From Shewanella gelidii (GTDB lineage Bacteria; Pseudomonadota; Gammaproteobacteria; Enterobacterales; Shewanellaceae): a stretch of 64,000 nucleotides of DNA. This document shows, one piece after another, positions 1 through 8,683 of this stretch. How positions within the stretch are numbered: the first letter of the stretch is position 1; every line of letters starts with the position of its first letter. The position numbers were made by a program, and so were the translations under genes. The DNA lies in NCBI RefSeq assembly GCF_014647855.1, contig NZ_BMPZ01000010.1, positions 1-64,000 of the forward strand. The letters run 5' to 3'. Under the pieces are notes generated by a model. The model was not told where the DNA came from and searched no databases. It was given only the letters and a program-made list of their open reading frames with translations.

Positions 1-96
1 CTTTCAAAACCTTCTGCACCGATGAATTAACCGAGGCTAATTCTGCGCCCTGACTGGCTTTATCACCTTCTTGCGAAGTTGCTCTGCCGTGTCAGT
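1..96 (-). other. probable 5' leader of an rRNA operon (partial)
   Basis: This stretch lies just downstream of the rRNA-type promoter on the minus strand and shows no coding frame. By position it should be the beginning of the pre-16S leader. Neither the boxA antiterminator nor 16S sequence is visible before the window ends. Confidence 0.55.
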
Positions 97-150
97 GGAT
101 GCGCATTATAGGGAGATTTTGAAACCACGCAAGGGCTTTTTCAAAGAAAA
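97..150 (-). promoter_or_regulatory. rRNA operon P1-type promoter
   Basis: Read on the minus strand, TTGCGT (132-127) and a perfect TATAAT (110-105) are separated by 16 bp. The -10 is followed at once by the GC-rich discriminator GCGCATCC (104-97). A 16-bp spacer plus a GC-rich discriminator is the signature of stringently controlled rRNA P1 promoters. Upstream of the -35 lies a T/A-rich stretch that could act as an UP element. Gene order supports this: in Escherichia coli trmA, murI and an rRNA operon are neighbours. The transcript would run leftwards, so bases 1-96 should be 16S leader and the 16S gene itself lies outside the window. Confidence 0.8.
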
Positions 151-359
151 TGTTTGTTGGCGTATTTATTGAGCGTTGCGTTTAAAAAGGGCACGATTTG
201 ACTTAGATAACGTATCAAAATCACGCTTTTGTGAGCCAAGACAATGACAAAGGTCATTTTTTCGGCAATAGACTAGTGTAATTATAAATAATTCATTACC
301 ATATAGCCTGCTGTTAACAGATATTTATCAATTTTCACATCATATTAGAGAGCATTCTT

Positions 360-836
360 ATGCAAAAGTCATTTGCTATTATTTTGATTGTCGCCGTTAT
401 TGGAGCATTTGCGATTTTTCAAATCCCAGCAGTTCCCGCTTACGCTGCATTTATCATCGGCATGGTATTAGCCACACTGGTAATGAGCATGTCATCAACT
501 ACTACCGCAACTGCTGCAACTCAAGAGTCAGACGGCCAATATTCAGGTCCAACGATGACCCTTTACGTAGGCAACTTGCCATACCGCGTTCACGAAGGTG
601 AAGTTAAAGCACTATTTGGTGAATATGGCCCAGTAAACTCCGTTCGCTTAGTCAGAGATCGTAAAACAGGCCGCCGGAAAGGATTTGGTTTTGTCGAGAT
701 GTCAGAGTCGGGTGCCAAAAAGGCAATGAACAAACTCAATGATTTTAGCTTTCAAGAAAGGACCTTGAAAGTAAGAGAAGCAAAAACACAAGATAATGAG
801 GCGAAAGAAAGGAACACTGCAGCAGCAGTAGACTAA
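360..836 (+). CDS. membrane-anchored RRM RNA-binding protein
   Basis: 158 aa. Residues 4-21 and about 27-44 are hydrophobic and look like two membrane segments. A low-complexity Ser/Thr/Ala linker (44-54) follows, then one RNA recognition motif (about 66-143). RNP2 is LYVGNL (68-73) and RNP1 is KGFGFVEM (107-114), both with the aromatic residues that stack on RNA bases. The tail is charged. Single-RRM proteins occur in many gammaproteobacteria, but their RNA targets are largely unknown. The gene sits between the rRNA promoter and murI, converging with murI at 22 bp spacing. The Shine-Dalgarno is weak (AGAG). The RNA-binding call is firm. Membrane attachment is inferred from hydrophobicity alone. 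Confidence 0.85.
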   Translation: MQKSFAIILIVAVIGAFAIFQIPAVPAYAAFIIGMVLATLVMSMSSTTTATAATQESDGQYSGPTMTLYVGNLPYRVHEGEVKALFGEYGPVNSVRLVRDRKTGRRKGFGFVEMSESGAKKAMNKLNDFSFQERTLKVREAKTQDNEAKERNTAAAVD

Positions 837-857
837 TCGCCTTATTATATAAAAGCG

Positions 858-1658
858 TTAGTCGTTGATGAAACTTTGCACACTTGTAAATTCATTCGCG
901 ACTAACGTTTTTCTCAAACCGTTTGATAGTTGTTCTGTTGTATACCAAGCACGACACACTCCCACCGCTTCACCAGCTTGCCCTTGAGTCTCATTCGTCT
1001 CTGATAACAACGCCTGTACCCTTTTAGCAATTGCCGATCCCGAGTCGAGCAAGGTTACTTGGCCCCCTAAGGTTTGTTGTAGCTCTTCTGCAAGTAGTGG
1101 GAAATGGGTACAACCCAGCACCAGTACATCAAGGTTTAATGCCGTTAGCGGTTTTAATATCTCCGCGAAATGGGACATATCCACGTTCTGTCCAGCCATC
1201 TTACGTTCTGCCATCAACACTAATTCTGAAGAGCCGATGAGCTCAACCTTACAATCTTGCGCAAACTGTGCGATCAACTCATGGGTATAGGTCCGTCGAA
1301 TGGTGCCAGGAGTTGCCAACAAACCAATATGTTTAGACTGAGATAGCTGCGCGGCCGGCTTAATCGCTGGCACCACCCCCACCACAGGAATAGTAAGCTT
1401 TGCTCGAAGTGTTTCTAGCACCAACGTGCTTGCGGTATTACAGGCAATGACAACTAAAGCGGCATCGACTCGTTGCACTGCCTTAACGACCAACTCAACA
1501 CACCCTTGAATCAACACGGGTTCATCAAGCTCGCCATAGGGCAGCCGCGCGTTATCAAATAGATAGCAGTAGTCCAAATCTGGTCGCTGTTGCCTGATTT
1601 CTTGCAACACAGAGAGCCCCCCCATGCCAGAATCAAATATCAAAATCGGTTTGGGCAA
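858..1658 (-). CDS. murI: glutamate racemase
   Basis: 266 aa, the usual length for MurI. It interconverts L- and D-glutamate in the cytoplasm, supplying D-glutamate for peptidoglycan stem peptides. The N-terminal [10 protein letters not shown] carries the substrate-binding Asp and Ser. The two catalytic cysteines are C73 in ACNTAS and C183 in GCTHFPLL. No cofactor domain is present, as expected for this cofactor-independent family. It is divergent from trmA and points toward the rRNA operon, as in E. coli, except that an RRM gene on the opposite strand lies in between. The start at 1658 is supported by AGGAGA about 8 bp upstream on the minus strand. Confidence 0.97.
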   Translation of the reverse strand: MPKPILIFDSGMGGLSVLQEIRQQRPDLDYCYLFDNARLPYGELDEPVLIQGCVELVVKAVQRVDAALVVIACNTASTLVLETLRAKLTIPVVGVVPAIKPAAQLSQSKHIGLLATPGTIRRTYTHELIAQFAQDCKVELIGSSELVLMAERKMAGQNVDMSHFAEILKPLTALNLDVLVLGCTHFPLLAEELQQTLGGQVTLLDSGSAIAKRVQALLSETNETQGQAGEAVGVCRAWYTTEQLSNGLRKTLVANEFTSVQSFIND

Positions 1659-1797
1659 CGCACCTCTCCTGTAACAACAGCAAACATCAATCGGGATGCA
1701 ATTTTCACATAGGCCTCAGTAAAGCGCAAAGGTTCGCAACTGATCCGTTCTCAATTTTCTATAAATGAGCAGTGCTATACAACATAGCTACACTTGG

Positions 1798-1808
1798 TAT
1801 AATCGCGC
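1798..1808 (+). promoter_or_regulatory. trmA promoter -10 with rRNA-like discriminator
   Basis: A perfect TATAAT (1798-1803) is followed directly by CGCGC (1804-1808). E. coli trmA is known to be stringently controlled through a promoter resembling rRNA P1, and this element has the same GC-rich discriminator. No good -35 hexamer stands 16-18 bp upstream. The element lies inside the longest open frame (from 1765), which argues for the downstream start codon of trmA. Confidence 0.6.
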
Positions 1809-1839
1809 ACCTAGTAATATCAGCGGACAATATAAGACG

Positions 1840-2940
1840 ATGCATTTAGCAGCAATGGATCCCCAAAGCTATGATCAGCAGCTGGCTGAAAAACAAGAAA
1901 AGTTAAAAAACCTGTTTCAGGCTTTTACTGTACCAGAGCTGGAAGTGTTTAGTTCAGAGCCCGCCAACTACCGTATGCGAGCGGAGTTCAGAACCTGGCA
2001 TGATGGGGATGATCTTTACTATTACATGTTTGATAAAGTGCTTAATGACAAAGTTCGCTGTGAACAGTTTTTACCTGCGAGTGCACTGATTAATCGGATG
2101 ATGCCTATCCTGATGGAGGCGCTGCGCCCTAATCCAGTGCTTCGACACAAGCTATTTCAGGTCGATTTTCTATCAACGCTTAGTGGTGAAATTTTGATTT
2201 CGCTGCTTTATCACCGCCAACTCGATGAAGAGTGGCAGCAACATGCGCGACAACTCAAAGCAGAGCTTGGCAAGCAATTCAAAGTCAATATCATTGGGCG
2301 AGCACGCAAGCAGAAATTTGTCATCGATCAAGACTATGTGATCGAGACAATTCCAGTTGCTGGTAAAGAACTCATTTATCAACAAGTCGAAAATAGCTTC
2401 ACCCAACCCAATGGCAAAGTTTCAATTAAAATGCTCGAGTGGGCCATTGACGCAACGAAGAATAGCAGTGGCGACTTATTGGAACTGTATTGCGGTAATG
2501 GCAATTTCTCTATTGCGCTAGCGCAAAACTTTAATCGCGTGTTAGCAACCGAACTTGCTAAACCATCAGTGGAATCTGCTCAATATAATATCCAAGCGAA
2601 TCATGCCGATAATGTGCAAATCATTCGCATGTCTGCTGAAGATTTTACCGATGCCATGGCTAAAAAACGCAGTTATCGCCGGCTCGAAGGTATTGATTTA
2701 GATAGCTATCAATGCAACACCATTTTTGTCGATCCCCCGCGCGCAGGCCTTGACTCGAATACCGTCAAGCTCGTCCAAGGTTATGAACGAATTCTGTATA
2801 TTTCATGTAACCCGCATACTCTTGTCGACAATTTAAATGAGCTAACAAAGACGCACGATATAACGCGACTCGCTTTATTTGATCAATTCCCATATACCGA
2901 CCATATGGAAAGCGGCGTTTTACTAGAAAGACGTTCGTAA
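1840..2940 (+). CDS. trmA: tRNA (uracil-5-)-methyltransferase
   Basis: 366 aa from the ATG at 1840, exactly the length of E. coli TrmA. It makes 5-methyluridine at position 54 of the tRNA T-loop using SAM. Visible motifs: the SAM-binding [11 protein letters not shown], the [10 protein letters not shown] block, and the catalytic nucleophile C323 in ISCNPHT. The C-terminal [10 protein letters not shown] contains the general-base Glu region. The frame is open to 1765, but that start precedes the TATAAT promoter and would add 25 residues absent from the family. Transcription probably ends at the hairpin at 2961. Confidence 0.96.
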   Translation: MHLAAMDPQSYDQQLAEKQEKLKNLFQAFTVPELEVFSSEPANYRMRAEFRTWHDGDDLYYYMFDKVLNDKVRCEQFLPASALINRMMPILMEALRPNPVLRHKLFQVDFLSTLSGEILISLLYHRQLDEEWQQHARQLKAELGKQFKVNIIGRARKQKFVIDQDYVIETIPVAGKELIYQQVENSFTQPNGKVSIKMLEWAIDATKNSSGDLLELYCGNGNFSIALAQNFNRVLATELAKPSVESAQYNIQANHADNVQIIRMSAEDFTDAMAKKRSYRRLEGIDLDSYQCNTIFVDPPRAGLDSNTVKLVQGYERILYISCNPHTLVDNLNELTKTHDITRLALFDQFPYTDHMESGVLLERRS

Positions 2941-2960
2941 TCTCAACATACATCGCTACA

Positions 2961-2986
2961 AAAAAAGGGCCGCAAGGCCCTTTTTT
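2961..2986. terminator. bidirectional rho-independent terminator (trmA/fabR)
   Basis: A stem GGGCC/GGCCC with a GCAA tetraloop is flanked by A6 on the left and T6 on the right. It can therefore terminate both the rightward trmA transcript and the leftward fabR transcript, which converge here. Confidence 0.93.
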
Positions 2987-3003
2987 GATTCTGTTTTTTT
3001 CGA

Positions 3004-3618
3004 CTAGCGATTATCTTGCTTTTCTTGGATAACTTCGGCACCTTTGGCAATCATACGCAGCTGAATGACTAACCGTTCCGCTAGCGCTTTACGATCGGCT
3101 CGTTTCATATCCAAGGCAGCTGCGCCCGCATTAAAGACCAAAGTAACGAGAGCCTCAGCTTGAGCTCGTGCTAAATCATGACTTCGGTTAGTTGTGGTTT
3201 CCGTATAATGAACTAGCTCGGAAATAAAATGTTCAATCTCTCTCGCGACTGCGCCTCGAAATGGTGCTGATGTCCCCGAACGCTCATGCAACAAAATTCT
3301 GAACACATTGGGATTGGAATCCAACACTTCCATAAAAGTTTCAACTGAAATGCGGATCAAACTACCACCGGCTTCCGCGCGTTGACGACCTTTACGCATC
3401 ATCTGACGCAATGTGAGGCCACCTTCATCGACCATCGTCAGCCCCAATTCATTCATATCTTTGAAATGGCGATAAAAAGACGTTGGCGCTATATTTGCCT
3501 CACGGGCAACTTCTCTGAGGCTCAGGCTAGAAAAACTTCGTTCAGCACTTAACTGATTGAAAGCAGCGTCGACTAACGCCCGCCTTGTTTTTTCTTTTTG
3601 CTGTGCTCGAATGCCCAT
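3004..3618 (-). CDS. fabR: TetR-family repressor of unsaturated fatty acid synthesis
   Basis: 204 aa. The N-terminal TetR helix-turn-helix (about 8-58) includes [20 protein letters not shown], nearly identical to E. coli FabR in its recognition helix. The conserved RERSGT-like core ([18 protein letters not shown]) continues the match. FabR binds unsaturated acyl-CoA/acyl-ACP and represses unsaturated fatty acid genes. It is divergent from a fatty acid desaturase whose promoter region carries a FabR-type palindrome. In E. coli fabR also neighbours trmA. No fabA or fabB lies in the window, so those targets are elsewhere. Confidence 0.95.
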   Translation of the reverse strand: MGIRAQQKEKTRRALVDAAFNQLSAERSFSSLSLREVAREANIAPTSFYRHFKDMNELGLTMVDEGGLTLRQMMRKGRQRAEAGGSLIRISVETFMEVLDSNPNVFRILLHERSGTSAPFRGAVAREIEHFISELVHYTETTTNRSHDLARAQAEALVTLVFNAGAAALDMKRADRKALAERLVIQLRMIAKGAEVIQEKQDNR

Positions 3619-3701
3619 GTTTTACCCGCTAACTAAATGTAATCAGAGAATAATACATTTTTTTACGGCAAAACACAGCCCCCGCCAATGCCGACTCTGA
3701 C

Positions 3702-3730
3702 TTGACCCAGATCAAAATTAACGCTAGATT
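3702..3730 (+). promoter_or_regulatory. sigma-70 promoter of the desaturase gene
   Basis: TTGACC (3702-3707) and TAGATT (3725-3730) are separated by 17 bp. The FabR palindrome begins at the next base, so bound repressor would cover the start-site region. Confidence 0.65.
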
Positions 3731-3748
3731 AGCTTACAGATGTACGCT
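3731..3748. promoter_or_regulatory. FabR operator
   Basis: AGCTTACAGATGTACGCT is an 18-bp near-palindrome (AGCTTACA / AGCGTACA, 7 of 8 matching). It closely resembles the known FabR site of E. coli fabA, in which AGCGTACA is the left half-site. It sits between the divergent fabR and desaturase genes, immediately downstream of the desaturase -10. Confidence 0.85.
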
Positions 3749-3770
3749 CAAATATTGTTGGAAAAACTCT

Positions 3771-4877
3771 ATGAAAAAACCACCGATCATCTGGACCAAC
3801 GCCCTCCTTTTCGCACTAACCCTTTCGGCAACGATAATTTTAATCCCTTACAGAGAAATATCCCATGGTTTTGAGCTCATAGAATGGATTACTTTTGTCG
3901 TCTTGGCATTCGCGAGCGGTCTCTCTATTACTGCGGGTTATCATAGGCTTTGGTCCCATAAAACATACAAAGCACACTGGAGTGCTCGCTTTGTTTTTGC
4001 GCTCGGTGGGGCACTGGCTTTACAAAATAGCGCTCTTCATTGGTCGTCGGATCATCGGGTACATCATAAACATGTCGATGACAACGAAAAGGACCCCTAT
4101 TCAGCTAACATGGGTTTTTGGTACAGCCACATAGGTTGGATGCTCCGTGAGTACCATGCTCATCGGTATCATGATTATAAGAACGTACGCGATTTACAAA
4201 ATGACAAGATTGTGATGTGGCAACACCATCATTATTTAACGCTCGCACTGCTTATGAACATTGGCTTGCCGATTTTCCTAGGTTGGCTCAATGGCGATAT
4301 CGCTTCCATGCTATTAATGGCGGGTCTATTACGACTCGTTGTGGTCCACCATTGTACCTTTTTCATTAATTCTCTTGCGCATATATGGGGCAGCCAACCC
4401 TATACAGACAAAAATACCGCACGCGATAACGGTTTCCTCGCACTACTCACTTATGGCGAGGGTTACCACAACTTCCATCATATCTTCGAAAATGATTATC
4501 GAAATGGAATCAAATGGTGGCATTACGACCCAACCAAATGGCTCATTAACTTACTGGCTTGGTGCCGTCTTGCACATGGTTTACGCGTGAGCCCCCAAGA
4601 GCGTATCGATACCGCTGCGCTACAAATGCAACTCAAGCGCACGCAAAATAACGTGGCTCGATTGCAGAATGCTGATGAACTATTGGACAAATTACAGTCA
4701 GAATATGAAGAACTGAAAACACACTTGAACGCCTACTATCACGCTAAGAAGCAACTATTAGACGCAAAAAAGAAACAACTCATGGTGAAAGATTTATCGG
4801 GTAAGGTGAAAGAGCTCAAATTAAAACTACTTGAACAGCAAAAACAATGGAAGTTGCTCACCCAAGCTTACGCTTAA
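3771..4877 (+). CDS. membrane fatty acid desaturase (delta-9 type) with coiled-coil tail
   Basis: 368 aa from the ATG at 3771. It is a di-iron membrane desaturase introducing a double bond into acyl chains of CoA esters or phospholipids. The three histidine boxes are H58RLWSH, H95RVHH and H233NFHH, set between hydrophobic segments (about 8-25, 36-58, 74-90, 155-200), as in stearoyl-CoA desaturases. Residues 283-368 form a long charged heptad-like tail, probably coiled coil, which is not part of the catalytic fold. A TTG at 3702 in the same frame is part of the promoter, not a start. The FabR operator just upstream indicates repression when unsaturated lipids are plentiful. Confidence 0.92.
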   Translation: MKKPPIIWTNALLFALTLSATIILIPYREISHGFELIEWITFVVLAFASGLSITAGYHRLWSHKTYKAHWSARFVFALGGALALQNSALHWSSDHRVHHKHVDDNEKDPYSANMGFWYSHIGWMLREYHAHRYHDYKNVRDLQNDKIVMWQHHHYLTLALLMNIGLPIFLGWLNGDIASMLLMAGLLRLVVVHHCTFFINSLAHIWGSQPYTDKNTARDNGFLALLTYGEGYHNFHHIFENDYRNGIKWWHYDPTKWLINLLAWCRLAHGLRVSPQERIDTAALQMQLKRTQNNVARLQNADELLDKLQSEYEELKTHLNAYYHAKKQLLDAKKKQLMVKDLSGKVKELKLKLLEQQKQWKLLTQAYA

Positions 4878-4971
4878 CCGTGTGAAGGATTTGGTCGATT
4901 GAGGTGCGAGTAAGGAAAGCAAACACGAGCACTTCTTTTGACACCCATAGCAGCAATACAAGCATAAAAGC

Positions 4972-6270
4972 TTACGAAGCATTCAGCTGACTCGAAAGTA
5001 TATCGAAATGCTTAGCAACATATAAAACGGTCACAACATTCAATACTGAAGTGGCCAAAAATAACTGTGGGATAGAGCTTTGAAGAAGGCTTAGTAGCAC
5101 CATCGCAAAAATAGCTGAAACCACCATAAACAGCGCATTGATGATATTGTTCGCCGCAATTAATTGGGCACACCTCCCTTTGGGAGCAGTTGCCTGAATA
5201 AATGAATACAATGGCACAATAAATAGACCGCCACTGACCCCGATCATAAACAAATCAAACATCAGACGATACTGGGATGGCTGCATAATAAATTCGGCAG
5301 CATCCATGAAAGGAGCTTGAGAAGCGGCTATAACTGGGTCTCGCAGCGCAAAATCACAGCCAAACAAACTTAACCCCAAGCCACCCCAAAAAATTAAGGT
5401 TAATTTGACCTGCCCTCGAGAGAGCCGCTCACACAACATAGATCCAATGCCGATCCCCAATGAAAAAAGAGCCAATAGCAAAGACACCACGGTTGGCCCA
5501 GACTGCAAATGTAACTTGGTGTAATTAGCGAACTGGGTCAGATAGGTTGCCCCCAAAAACCAAAACCAACTAATTGCGAGAATAGCGACCCAAGTCGCGG
5601 GCAGGGTTCTCGCTTGTTGTACAGTCCGCAACAATCCATGAAAGGGTGCAAATTTTACTTTGGCAATTGAGCCATGAATCGGCGTTGCCGGAATCTGTCG
5701 GCTGGCCATGTAACCAGCCAGCGCCAGCAAAACAATCATCGCTGCTGGCAAGGTTGCCCCGGCTTGCTGCGAAACCAACAACCCCGCCCAAAGCGTGCCC
5801 ATTAATATGGCAATGAATGTTCCCATTTCTACCCACGCATTACCTTTCACCAGTTCATTGGGAAGTAGAGCTTGCGGTAACAATGAATATTTAACTGGGC
5901 CAAAATAGGCAGATTGACATCCAGTAAAAAAAAGTAACAACAGCATAAATAGGTACTGTTGAGAAAGTATTGCTGCGGCAGCAAGACTCATAATAATGAG
6001 TTCAAGTAATTTCAGGTGACGAATAAGCCGTGACTTATCAACATTGTCTGCTAATAAACCGGCGTGTGCAGAAAAAAGAAAAAATGGAAGAATAAATAAG
6101 CCGGCCGCTAAGTTGACAAACAAATGGCTACTGATCGGTAAAGCGTCAACTTGGCTGAACGCGACCAATAATAAAATCACGTTCTTATACAGATTGTCGT
6201 TGAGCGCGCCCAAAAATTGCGTCACAAAATAAGGCAAAAAGCGTTTTTGATTTAGCAATGAGCCATCCAT
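4972..6270 (-). CDS. MFS transporter, lysophospholipid transporter (LplT/Aas) type
   Basis: 432 aa, almost entirely hydrophobic with about 12 predicted membrane segments. The N-terminal FLPYFVTQFLGALNDNLYKN and the loop YFGPVKYSLLP are characteristic of LplT and of the transporter half of Aas-type fusion proteins. In E. coli LplT flips lysophospholipids across the inner membrane for reacylation. Here it stands alone, with no acyltransferase or Aas partner in the window. Its neighbourhood (fabR, desaturase) fits a membrane lipid role. The exact substrate is inferred from family resemblance. Confidence 0.75.
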   Translation of the reverse strand: MDGSLLNQKRFLPYFVTQFLGALNDNLYKNVILLLVAFSQVDALPISSHLFVNLAAGLFILPFFLFSAHAGLLADNVDKSRLIRHLKLLELIIMSLAAAAILSQQYLFMLLLLFFTGCQSAYFGPVKYSLLPQALLPNELVKGNAWVEMGTFIAILMGTLWAGLLVSQQAGATLPAAMIVLLALAGYMASRQIPATPIHGSIAKVKFAPFHGLLRTVQQARTLPATWVAILAISWFWFLGATYLTQFANYTKLHLQSGPTVVSLLLALFSLGIGIGSMLCERLSRGQVKLTLIFWGGLGLSLFGCDFALRDPVIAASQAPFMDAAEFIMQPSQYRLMFDLFMIGVSGGLFIVPLYSFIQATAPKGRCAQLIAANNIINALFMVVSAIFAMVLLSLLQSSIPQLFLATSVLNVVTVLYVAKHFDILSSQLNAS

Positions 6271-6364
6271 ATTTCAATCTGCCGACCAGAACCCAAGATT
6301 TACAGGATAAACACTGTTCTTGTTGGCGCTCAAAGAAGATGAAGTGAGCACCACCTTCTTATCA

Positions 6365-7174
6365 TTAAGGCGTTAAGATTCTATCCCACGCGAGGTTTGG
6401 TGCCCCAACAACAATAAAATTAGGATTTTCTAAACTTTCTCGCTCATTGTAGGTCAGTGGTTGTAATTGGAGATCCATCAACTGGCCACCCGCCTCTTCG
6501 ATAATAATCTGAGCTGCGCCCGTATCCCACTCTCCGGTCGGACCGACACGGACATAGCAATCCGCTTTTCCTTCGGCAACTAAACAGCTTTTGAGGGCCG
6601 CGCCGCCGAGCACAACCATCTCGGTTTGTAGCGTTGAGTCCAGCATCGTCAAGATTGTTTGTGGGTCTTGGCGTCGACTAACCGCAAGACGGATTGGCTC
6701 AGGTTTATCATTGGTCATTGGGCGGCTACAAATACGGGTTTCACCCGATGCATCACGCTTATATGCACCTAAGCCGGCAATTGCGTAATAGCATGTCTCT
6801 GACATCGGCGCATAGACAATCCCCATAATCGGTCGATTATGCTCAACCAACGCAACAATAACCGAGAAATCACCACTGCCAGCGATAAATTCGCCGGTTC
6901 CATCTAAAGGGTCCACCAACCAATATTTGGACCAACCTTCTCTATCCTTTAAAGGGATGTCGGCGGCTTCTTCGGACAGCACGGGAATGTCAGGCGTTAG
7001 TGCCTGAAGTTGCGAAGTAATAATTTGATGAGCAGCTAAATCCGCTGAAGTGACTGGGGTATTATCAGATTTAATTTCGCGCTCAAAGCTACCCTGTTGG
7101 TAAATCGAGCGGATTTCCTGTCCCGCAGTGGTCGCAATGGCGATGGCGGCTTCAACTAACTCTTCAGGCTTCAT
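6365..7174 (-). CDS. cysQ: 3'(2'),5'-bisphosphate nucleotidase
   Basis: 269 aa from the ATG at 7174, which has GGAG 8 bp upstream; six more codons are open before it. CysQ hydrolyses 3'-phosphoadenosine 5'-phosphate to AMP, removing an inhibitory by-product of sulfate assimilation. The inositol-monophosphatase fold motifs are present: LSEEAAD (metal-binding Glu), WLVDPLDGTGEF (metal-binding Asp and Thr) and GEWDTGAAQ near the C-terminus. It lies downstream of nudE, 78 bp away in the same direction, and probably shares its transcript, as in related genomes. Confidence 0.95.
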   Translation of the reverse strand: MKPEELVEAAIAIATTAGQEIRSIYQQGSFEREIKSDNTPVTSADLAAHQIITSQLQALTPDIPVLSEEAADIPLKDREGWSKYWLVDPLDGTGEFIAGSGDFSVIVALVEHNRPIMGIVYAPMSETCYYAIAGLGAYKRDASGETRICSRPMTNDKPEPIRLAVSRRQDPQTILTMLDSTLQTEMVVLGGAALKSCLVAEGKADCYVRVGPTGEWDTGAAQIIIEEAGGQLMDLQLQPLTYNERESLENPNFIVVGAPNLAWDRILTP

Positions 7175-7252
7175 AACTACTCCTACTGCCAATACTCTTC
7201 AAAAATCACACGAGGCTTACTTCTTTAACGCGGTTGCAGTAAAAGGTAGGCA

Positions 7253-7804
7253 CTACTTAATGTTTAGATGTTTTTGCGCTAAAAACAAGGCGCTGACACT
7301 TCTTGACTCGGAAAAATCATCTTCATCAAGCAGCTCACTCCATGCGCTCAGCGGCCATTTCACCACTTGAATAGGTTCGGGTTCATCTCCCTCAAGCCAG
7401 CTATCTCTCAAATCTTCTGCCAAGAAAATTTGCATCTTGCTTGCAAAATACCCAGGAGCCAAACTGACCTCTTTCAATAACGTCAGACGACCCGCGGCGT
7501 AACCAATCTCTTCTTGAAGCTCTCGGTTTGCTGCTTGAGCAGGCGTTTCCCCCTCATCAATCAGCCCTTTAGGGAAGCCCACTTCATAATTGTGGGTACC
7601 CGCAGCATACTCTTTAGCAAGTAATAGTTGGTCACCTAATACCGGAACTATCATCACAGCACCTCGGTTATTACCAGCCATGCGCTCATACACTCGCTCT
7701 TGCTCATTTGAAAACTTCAGATGCACTTGCTCAATTTTAAATAACCGGCTTTGAGCAACTATTTCTGTATGTATGATTTGCGGCTTTTGTGGCCGAGACT
7801 TCAT
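7253..7804 (-). CDS. nudE: ADP-compound Nudix hydrolase NudE
   Basis: 183 aa. The Nudix box GX5EX7REUXEEXGU is complete: G in GLIDEGE, then RELQEEIGY. NudE hydrolyses ADP-ribose, Ap3A and NADH to nucleotide products. The N-terminal strand-rich region and total length match E. coli NudE. In E. coli the gene lies near yrfG, hslR and hslO, and that neighbourhood is kept here, with the type II secretion operon inserted. It is divergent from yrfG. Confidence 0.94.
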   Translation of the reverse strand: MKSRPQKPQIIHTEIVAQSRLFKIEQVHLKFSNEQERVYERMAGNNRGAVMIVPVLGDQLLLAKEYAAGTHNYEVGFPKGLIDEGETPAQAANRELQEEIGYAAGRLTLLKEVSLAPGYFASKMQIFLAEDLRDSWLEGDEPEPIQVVKWPLSAWSELLDEDDFSESRSVSALFLAQKHLNIK

Positions 7805-7918
7805 AGCTACCTCTAGCTGATTTGATGCTTCACTAAACTATATCTTAACTTGTGAGACAAATAACAGATTATTTCGCTAAACTATGCGGGCTTTTTTCGC
7901 TTTACAACGGATAAACTT

Positions 7919-8590
7919 ATGTTTCCATGGCATCAAATTGACACATTACTGCTAGATATGGACGGGACCCTGCTCGATCTGCACTTTGATAACCACTTTT
8001 GGCTCCATATCGTGCCACAGCAATTGAGCCAACAAAAATCCATATCTCGCCAAGCTGCTCAACAACTGGTAGAGCAGGCTTATTCGCAGGTAGAGGGCAC
8101 CTTAGACTGGTACTGCTTAGATTACTGGCAACAACAACTTGGGCTCGATGTTTTAGCTTTGCATCAAACCATTGTTGAACGAATTCAGCTGAGACAGGAC
8201 AGCATGCCGTTTTTAAAGGCTCTCAAACAGGCGAACAAGCAACGAATTTTAGTCACCAATGCCCATCCTAAAAGTTTATCGCTGAAGCTTGAACACACGG
8301 GAATGGCCACAGAGCTTGATCAAGTGCTCTCCAGTCACGAAACTGGCTTTGCAAAAGAACATCCACAGTTTTGGACCCATCTATTCGAGCGTTATCAGCT
8401 GCAGCCAGAACGTTGTTTATTTGTTGATGACAATGAGACCATTCTCAAAGCCGCCCAATTAGCAGGTGTAGGATACCAGCTAGGGATATCTAATCCCGAT
8501 AGTCTAAAACCCCATCAACAATTTGCTGACTTCCCGGCAACCAATGACTACCACTTACTTTTAGATGACCTATTGCAGGCAAGCACTTAA
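7919..8590 (+). CDS. yrfG: GMP/IMP nucleotidase, HAD superfamily
   Basis: 223 aa, matching E. coli YrfG (222 aa), a 5'-nucleotidase acting on GMP and IMP. HAD motif I is DMDGTLLDL with the nucleophile Asp, motif II is VTNAH, motif III Lys lies in GFAKEHP, and motif IV is FVDDNETI. The cap between motifs I and II is helical. It is a single-gene unit between divergent nudE and the convergent gsp operon. The assignment also rests on conserved neighbours (nudE, hslR, hslO, pckA). Confidence 0.9.
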   Translation: MFPWHQIDTLLLDMDGTLLDLHFDNHFWLHIVPQQLSQQKSISRQAAQQLVEQAYSQVEGTLDWYCLDYWQQQLGLDVLALHQTIVERIQLRQDSMPFLKALKQANKQRILVTNAHPKSLSLKLEHTGMATELDQVLSSHETGFAKEHPQFWTHLFERYQLQPERCLFVDDNETILKAAQLAGVGYQLGISNPDSLKPHQQFADFPATNDYHLLLDDLLQAST

Positions 8591-8614
8591 CGACAGCGAC
8601 AAATACATGCCACA

Positions 8615-8644
8615 CAAAAAAGCCTAAGCATTGTGCCTAGGCTT
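8615..8644 (-). terminator. terminator of the gspC-N operon
   Basis: On the minus strand AGCCTA plus TGC/GCA pairs form a long hairpin (8621-8643) with one A.C mismatch and a 3-nt loop, followed by six T. It lies about 40 bp beyond gspN and is the natural end of the 11.5-kb operon. Confidence 0.88.
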
Positions 8645-8683
8645 CGTCGACATTGATGACAAGACACTCTCCATCAACCCAAG

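Noticed and set aside
1765..1839. N-terminal extension of trmA
   Set aside because: It precedes the TATAAT promoter and lengthens the protein beyond the 366 aa of E. coli TrmA.
3702..3770. TTG start for the desaturase
   Set aside because: The TTG is the -35 hexamer of the promoter and the FabR operator lies inside the added stretch.
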